A stretch of DNA of 64,000 nt from an uncultured Oscillospiraceae bacterium (GTDB lineage: Bacteria > Bacillota > Clostridia > Oscillospirales > Oscillospiraceae). Positions 61,473 through 64,000 of the stretch are shown here, one piece after another (position 1 is the stretch's first letter; the number at the start of each line of letters is the position of its first letter). The position numbers were made by a program, and so were the translations under genes. Under the pieces are notes generated by a model. It did no database searches and had not been told where the DNA came from. It saw only the letters and a list, made by a program, of their open reading frames with translations. Where the stretch lies: positions 1 through 64,000 of the forward strand of contig CAKTVW010000007.1 of the NCBI GenBank assembly GCA_934630495.1, in the 5' to 3' direction.

Positions 61473-62292
61473 TCACTGTCACCTCATTCGTTTCTTCGCT
61501 GATCCAGAGGTCAAGGTCCACATTCCCGACGATCCCGGCAACTGTCCCGCTGTCCGAAAACTGCAGGCAGCGGAATTTGGCGGGGAAGGTCGGCGCGTCG
61601 CTGTACTCCGCCAGCCAGAGAGAATACTGCGCCGTTTTTTCCAGATCCAGATGGAGATACCCGATCGTCTGGTTAAAATAAACGCCCGCCCGATAGCCGT
61701 TGGCCTCCACGTTTTCGCAGAATGCCAGCGTACACGCCGTCAGATCGACGTCCGACGGGCTGGTCACGCGGCTGCTCTCGTCGACGACCTCCCAGTCGTA
61801 GTAGACGGGCAGCTCCAGCTTCTCGCCGTCGAGCAGCTTGCAGACGTATTCCGCTTCCTCGCGTGCCTCGGCCTCGTCCTTCGCCTGCGAAAAGAAATAC
61901 ACGCCCACCTTCAGGCCCGCCGCCTTTGCTTCCCGCAGATTATAGCGGAACTGTTCGTCCTCATAGAGCGCGCCGAGCGTCGCGCCGCGCAGGCCCGCGC
62001 GGATCACCGCGAACTCCACGCCGGAATCGGCGACCGCCTGCCAATCGATCAGGCCCTGATGCACCGAAACGTCAATGCCGACCATGTGCTCCCCCGCTCC
62101 GTAGCGCAGGAAGCCGTCCTGCATGTAAAAATCCGACGAAGTGTAGCCGTCGGCGGCGGTCCGCGTCTCCCGCCTCGTCTCGTTTTCGGCCGTCCGCCCG
62201 AGGATGAGCCACAGCGGCAGGCCGATCGCGACCGTTACCGCCAGCGCCAGCGCGGCGGCAAACAGCAGCGTATTCTTTTTCTTTCGGGACAT
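61447..62292 (-). CDS. Membrane-anchored GH25 lysozyme
   Basis: 281 residues. An N-terminal hydrophobic helix (LLFAAALALAVTVAIGLPLW) acts as anchor or uncleaved signal. The GH25 muramidase domain runs from about residue 68 (HMVGIDVSVHQGLIDW with Asp74) through VIRAGLRG, VGVYFFSQAK, and PVYYDWEVVD with the catalytic Asp/Glu, to YWLAEY-type end motifs (SLWLAEYSDAP). It cleaves glycan strands. It shares its transcript with DUF2079. Confidence 0.9.
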   Translation of the reverse strand: MSRKKKNTLLFAAALALAVTVAIGLPLWLILGRTAENETRRETRTAADGYTSSDFYMQDGFLRYGAGEHMVGIDVSVHQGLIDWQAVADSGVEFAVIRAGLRGATLGALYEDEQFRYNLREAKAAGLKVGVYFFSQAKDEAEAREEAEYVCKLLDGEKLELPVYYDWEVVDESSRVTSPSDVDLTACTLAFCENVEANGYRAGVYFNQTIGYLHLDLEKTAQYSLWLAEYSDAPTFPAKFRCLQFSDSGTVAGIVGNVDLDLWISEETNEVTVNEIESESE

Positions 62293-62511
62293 TGCGCACC
62301 AGCCTTCCGAATGCTTTCTCTGTCGGCTGCCGTGCGTCTTTCCGTGCGGCAGCCTCTTTTTCCCGTTATTATATCATAGCCGTCAATCCCGTCGAATTTT
62401 GAAATTTAGGCTTGTGCAAGCATTGATTTTATTGTAAAATGGTCTTTGACGATCGTCTGCTTTAACGGATCCGTGCGCCTCGGGCGCATTGAAATATACA
62501 GGAGGCCTGCC

Positions 62512-63681
62512 ATGAACCATCCCATACGCAGAATGCTTTGCGGTATTCTGCCGTTTGTGCTTGCGCTGAGCTTATTCGGCTGCGCGCGCGACGTCCGCCC
62601 CTCCGAAGGGGTCGGCAAGGTCAAGCTCTGCGCAGTCGGCGATATCTATTTGACCGACGACATGCTTTCCGCCGCCAAGACCGCCGACGGCTACAATTTC
62701 CTTCCGCAGTTTTCCGACATCCTTATGCCGCTCACCTCAGCCGACCTGACCGTCGGGAATTTCGAGGGAACCTTCGCGGGGATGCCCTACGGCGCGGCGG
62801 AGGGCAGCTATCCGGACGCACTGGCCGCAATGCTGGCGACCGCCGGCTTCGACCTGCTGCAGACCGCAAACAGCTATACGCTCTTCAACGGTGTCAGCGG
62901 CATGGAGCGCACCCGTTCCGTTATCGAAGAAAACGGAATGACGGCGCTGGGCAGCTACCTGAGCGAGAGCGACCGCGCGGAAAATCAAGTGGTGATCCGC
63001 GAGGTCGACGGCGTCCGCGTCGCGTTCGTCGCGTTTACCAAGGGGCTGGGCGGCATCAGTCTTCCGAACGGCTCGGACGCCTGCGTCAACCTGCTCTATA
63101 CGGATTACACGTCAAATTACGAGGATGTCGACACCGACGCGATCGTGTCCGTTCTGAAGGCGGCGAAGAAGGAAAAGCCCGATGTTATCGTCGCCATGCT
63201 CCATTGGGGCAGCGAGGGCGTTACCGAGGTCAGCCGGACGCAGAAGCAGATTGCAAATCTGATGGTCGACAACGGCGTCGACGTGATCATCGGCAGCCAC
63301 TCTCACGAGGTCTGCGAGGTGGAGCGCCGCACCGTAGCGGTCAATAAGGACCGCAATAAGGAGGTCGTGATCGCCTACGGTCTGGGCGATTTCTCGGCGG
63401 TGAGCGCGGGCGGGACGACCGTTTCGCTGATGCTGGAGCTGGAGTTCACCCGCGACCACGCAACGGGCATCACCACACTGTCCGGGCTGAATTATCGGAC
63501 CGTCGCGGCCGTGGACAACGGCGAAGGCTTCGCCAGCCGCTATTCCGTGCTCGACGGCGACAGCGCGGTCACGCTGTATGAGAACAATTACTACGCGCGC
63601 GTCAATGAGAGCACCTATGACCGCATCTTGGCTAAGCGCGAAAAGATCCGCAAGCTCCTCGGCCTGCTGCCGGAGGAATAA
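62512..63681 (+). CDS. CapA-like lipoprotein phosphoesterase
   Basis: 389 residues. The signal peptide ends in the lipobox LFGCA. The body is the PGA_cap/CapA metallophosphatase-like domain: KLCAVGDIYLTDDMLSA, LTVGNFEGTFAG, VAMLHWGSEG, VIIGSHSHEV and IAYGLGDFSA, all in family order. CapA takes part in polyglutamate export in bacilli; in commensal clostridia its role is unclear. GGAGG lies 6 bases before the ATG at 62512. A single plus-strand gene. Confidence 0.9.
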   Translation: MNHPIRRMLCGILPFVLALSLFGCARDVRPSEGVGKVKLCAVGDIYLTDDMLSAAKTADGYNFLPQFSDILMPLTSADLTVGNFEGTFAGMPYGAAEGSYPDALAAMLATAGFDLLQTANSYTLFNGVSGMERTRSVIEENGMTALGSYLSESDRAENQVVIREVDGVRVAFVAFTKGLGGISLPNGSDACVNLLYTDYTSNYEDVDTDAIVSVLKAAKKEKPDVIVAMLHWGSEGVTEVSRTQKQIANLMVDNGVDVIIGSHSHEVCEVERRTVAVNKDRNKEVVIAYGLGDFSAVSAGGTTVSLMLELEFTRDHATGITTLSGLNYRTVAAVDNGEGFASRYSVLDGDSAVTLYENNYYARVNESTYDRILAKREKIRKLLGLLPEE

Positions 63682-63744
63682 CGGCTTTGCTTTTTATTAG
63701 ACGACAGCTTTTTCGCAAAGTTCCGCAATTTTATTTTTTCGCAC

Positions 63745-63780
63745 CCCGATCGGCATATTTCGACGCCGGTCGGGATTTCT
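63745..63780 (+). terminator. Terminator after CapA-like gene
   Basis: CCCGATCGGC at 63745-63754 pairs with GCCGGTCGGG at 63765-63774 with one G-U, followed by ATTTCTTTCT. Confidence 0.7.
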
Positions 63781-63866
63781 TTCTCCCACAGTGGCCGTCC
63801 TCTTGCTTTTCCCCGCGCGTTGTAGTAGAATCAGGATAACGAAACAGAAAAGGGTGTGCAGACACA

Positions 63867-64000
63867 ATGAAGGAATTAACGGAACGTATGATCTCCGAGC
63901 TGGAAAACGGCCGCAGCGCCGTATTATGCACCGTGCTTGCCAGCTCCGGCTCCTCCCCGCGCGGCGCGGGCGCCAGAATGCTGGTGCTTTCCGACGGCTC
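63867..64000 (+). CDS. XdhC/CoxI-family protein, 5' part only
   Basis: Starts ATG at 63867 after AGGGTG and runs off the window. The 44 visible codons read MKELTERMISELENGRSAVL then TVLASSGSSPRGAGARMLVL. The SSGSSPRxxGARML motif is the N-terminal signature of XdhC/CoxI proteins, which load sulfur onto the molybdenum cofactor or its selenium-dependent analogue. It suggests that a molybdenum hydroxylase locus continues to the right. Confidence 0.8.
   Translation, partial: MKELTERMISELENGRSAVLCTVLASSGSSPRGAGARMLVLSDG

Overview
The window looks like a high-GC Firmicute of the class Clostridia, most likely in the Oscillospiraceae/Ruminococcaceae range. The signs are strong AGGAGG-type ribosome sites throughout, tRNA genes with encoded CCA ends, a T-box leader on alaS, L20- and L10-type ribosomal leaders, ribonuclease M5, a CarD-type regulator, a family II pyrophosphatase with inserted CBS domains, and diaminopimelate-type wall genes. 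This placement is an inference from gene content and base composition; no 16S rRNA gene is present.

Layout. Positions 1-5.4 kb are accessory DNA, AT-richer and all on the minus strand. They hold an NlpC/P60-like membrane peptidase, an ArdA-like antirestriction gene, an unrecognised 239-residue gene, a second truncated ardA 5' end, and a DUF6075-like gene preceded by tandem terminator-like hairpins. This resembles the tail of an integrative conjugative element lying next to tRNA-Gln; no integrase is visible. From 5.6 to 13 kb lies the aspartate-family pathway: dapF-thrB-thrC on minus and hom-lysC-asd on plus, which together cover aspartate to threonine and the last epimerisation of the lysine/DAP branch. 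From 13 to 19.5 kb is one minus-strand operon for acyl-chain assembly: acyl carrier protein, a single polypeptide with an intact ketosynthase followed by a catalytically dead ketosynthase, FabG, FabZ, FabD, a flavodoxin-like reductase and a diverged PlsX. It has no enoyl reductase, FabH or acetyl-CoA carboxylase gene. This is the most unusual system in the window and looks more like a specialised type II polyketide/polyene or lipid pathway than housekeeping fatty-acid synthesis.

From 19.7 to 23.2 kb are a LysM-M14 peptidase, a FUSC-like exporter and a patatin phospholipase. From 23.2 to 24.5 kb is a tRNA array (Gly, Arg, His, Gln, Lys on plus; Trp and a CAU tRNA on minus). From 24.7 to 29.5 kb is a minus-strand run of small accessory genes (XRE regulator, cupin, membrane proteins, GNAT acetyltransferases, hydrolase, TetR regulator). 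A CarD-like gene, argDF, an AraC regulator, a sugar nucleotidyltransferase and the CBS-pyrophosphatase follow to 38 kb, then murI and infC-rpmI-rplT to 42 kb.

From 42.2 to 47.1 kb is a four-gene MacAB-like ABC system with two different adaptors. From 47.2 to 58.6 kb are core genes: mrp, an ABC-F ATPase, rnmV, holA, comEC, hinT, T-box-alaS, and rplL/rplJ with an L10-type leader. The right end carries cell-surface genes (CmpB-like membrane protein, DUF2079 protein, GH25 lysozyme, CapA-like lipoprotein) and the first codons of an XdhC-family gene.

Small non-coding repeats are a theme. There are three identical 151-bp copies of one element, two diverged copies of a second of about 245 bp, one 161-bp element with 17-bp inverted ends and a TTAT target duplication, and a 57-bp direct repeat containing the tRNA-Arg 3' end.
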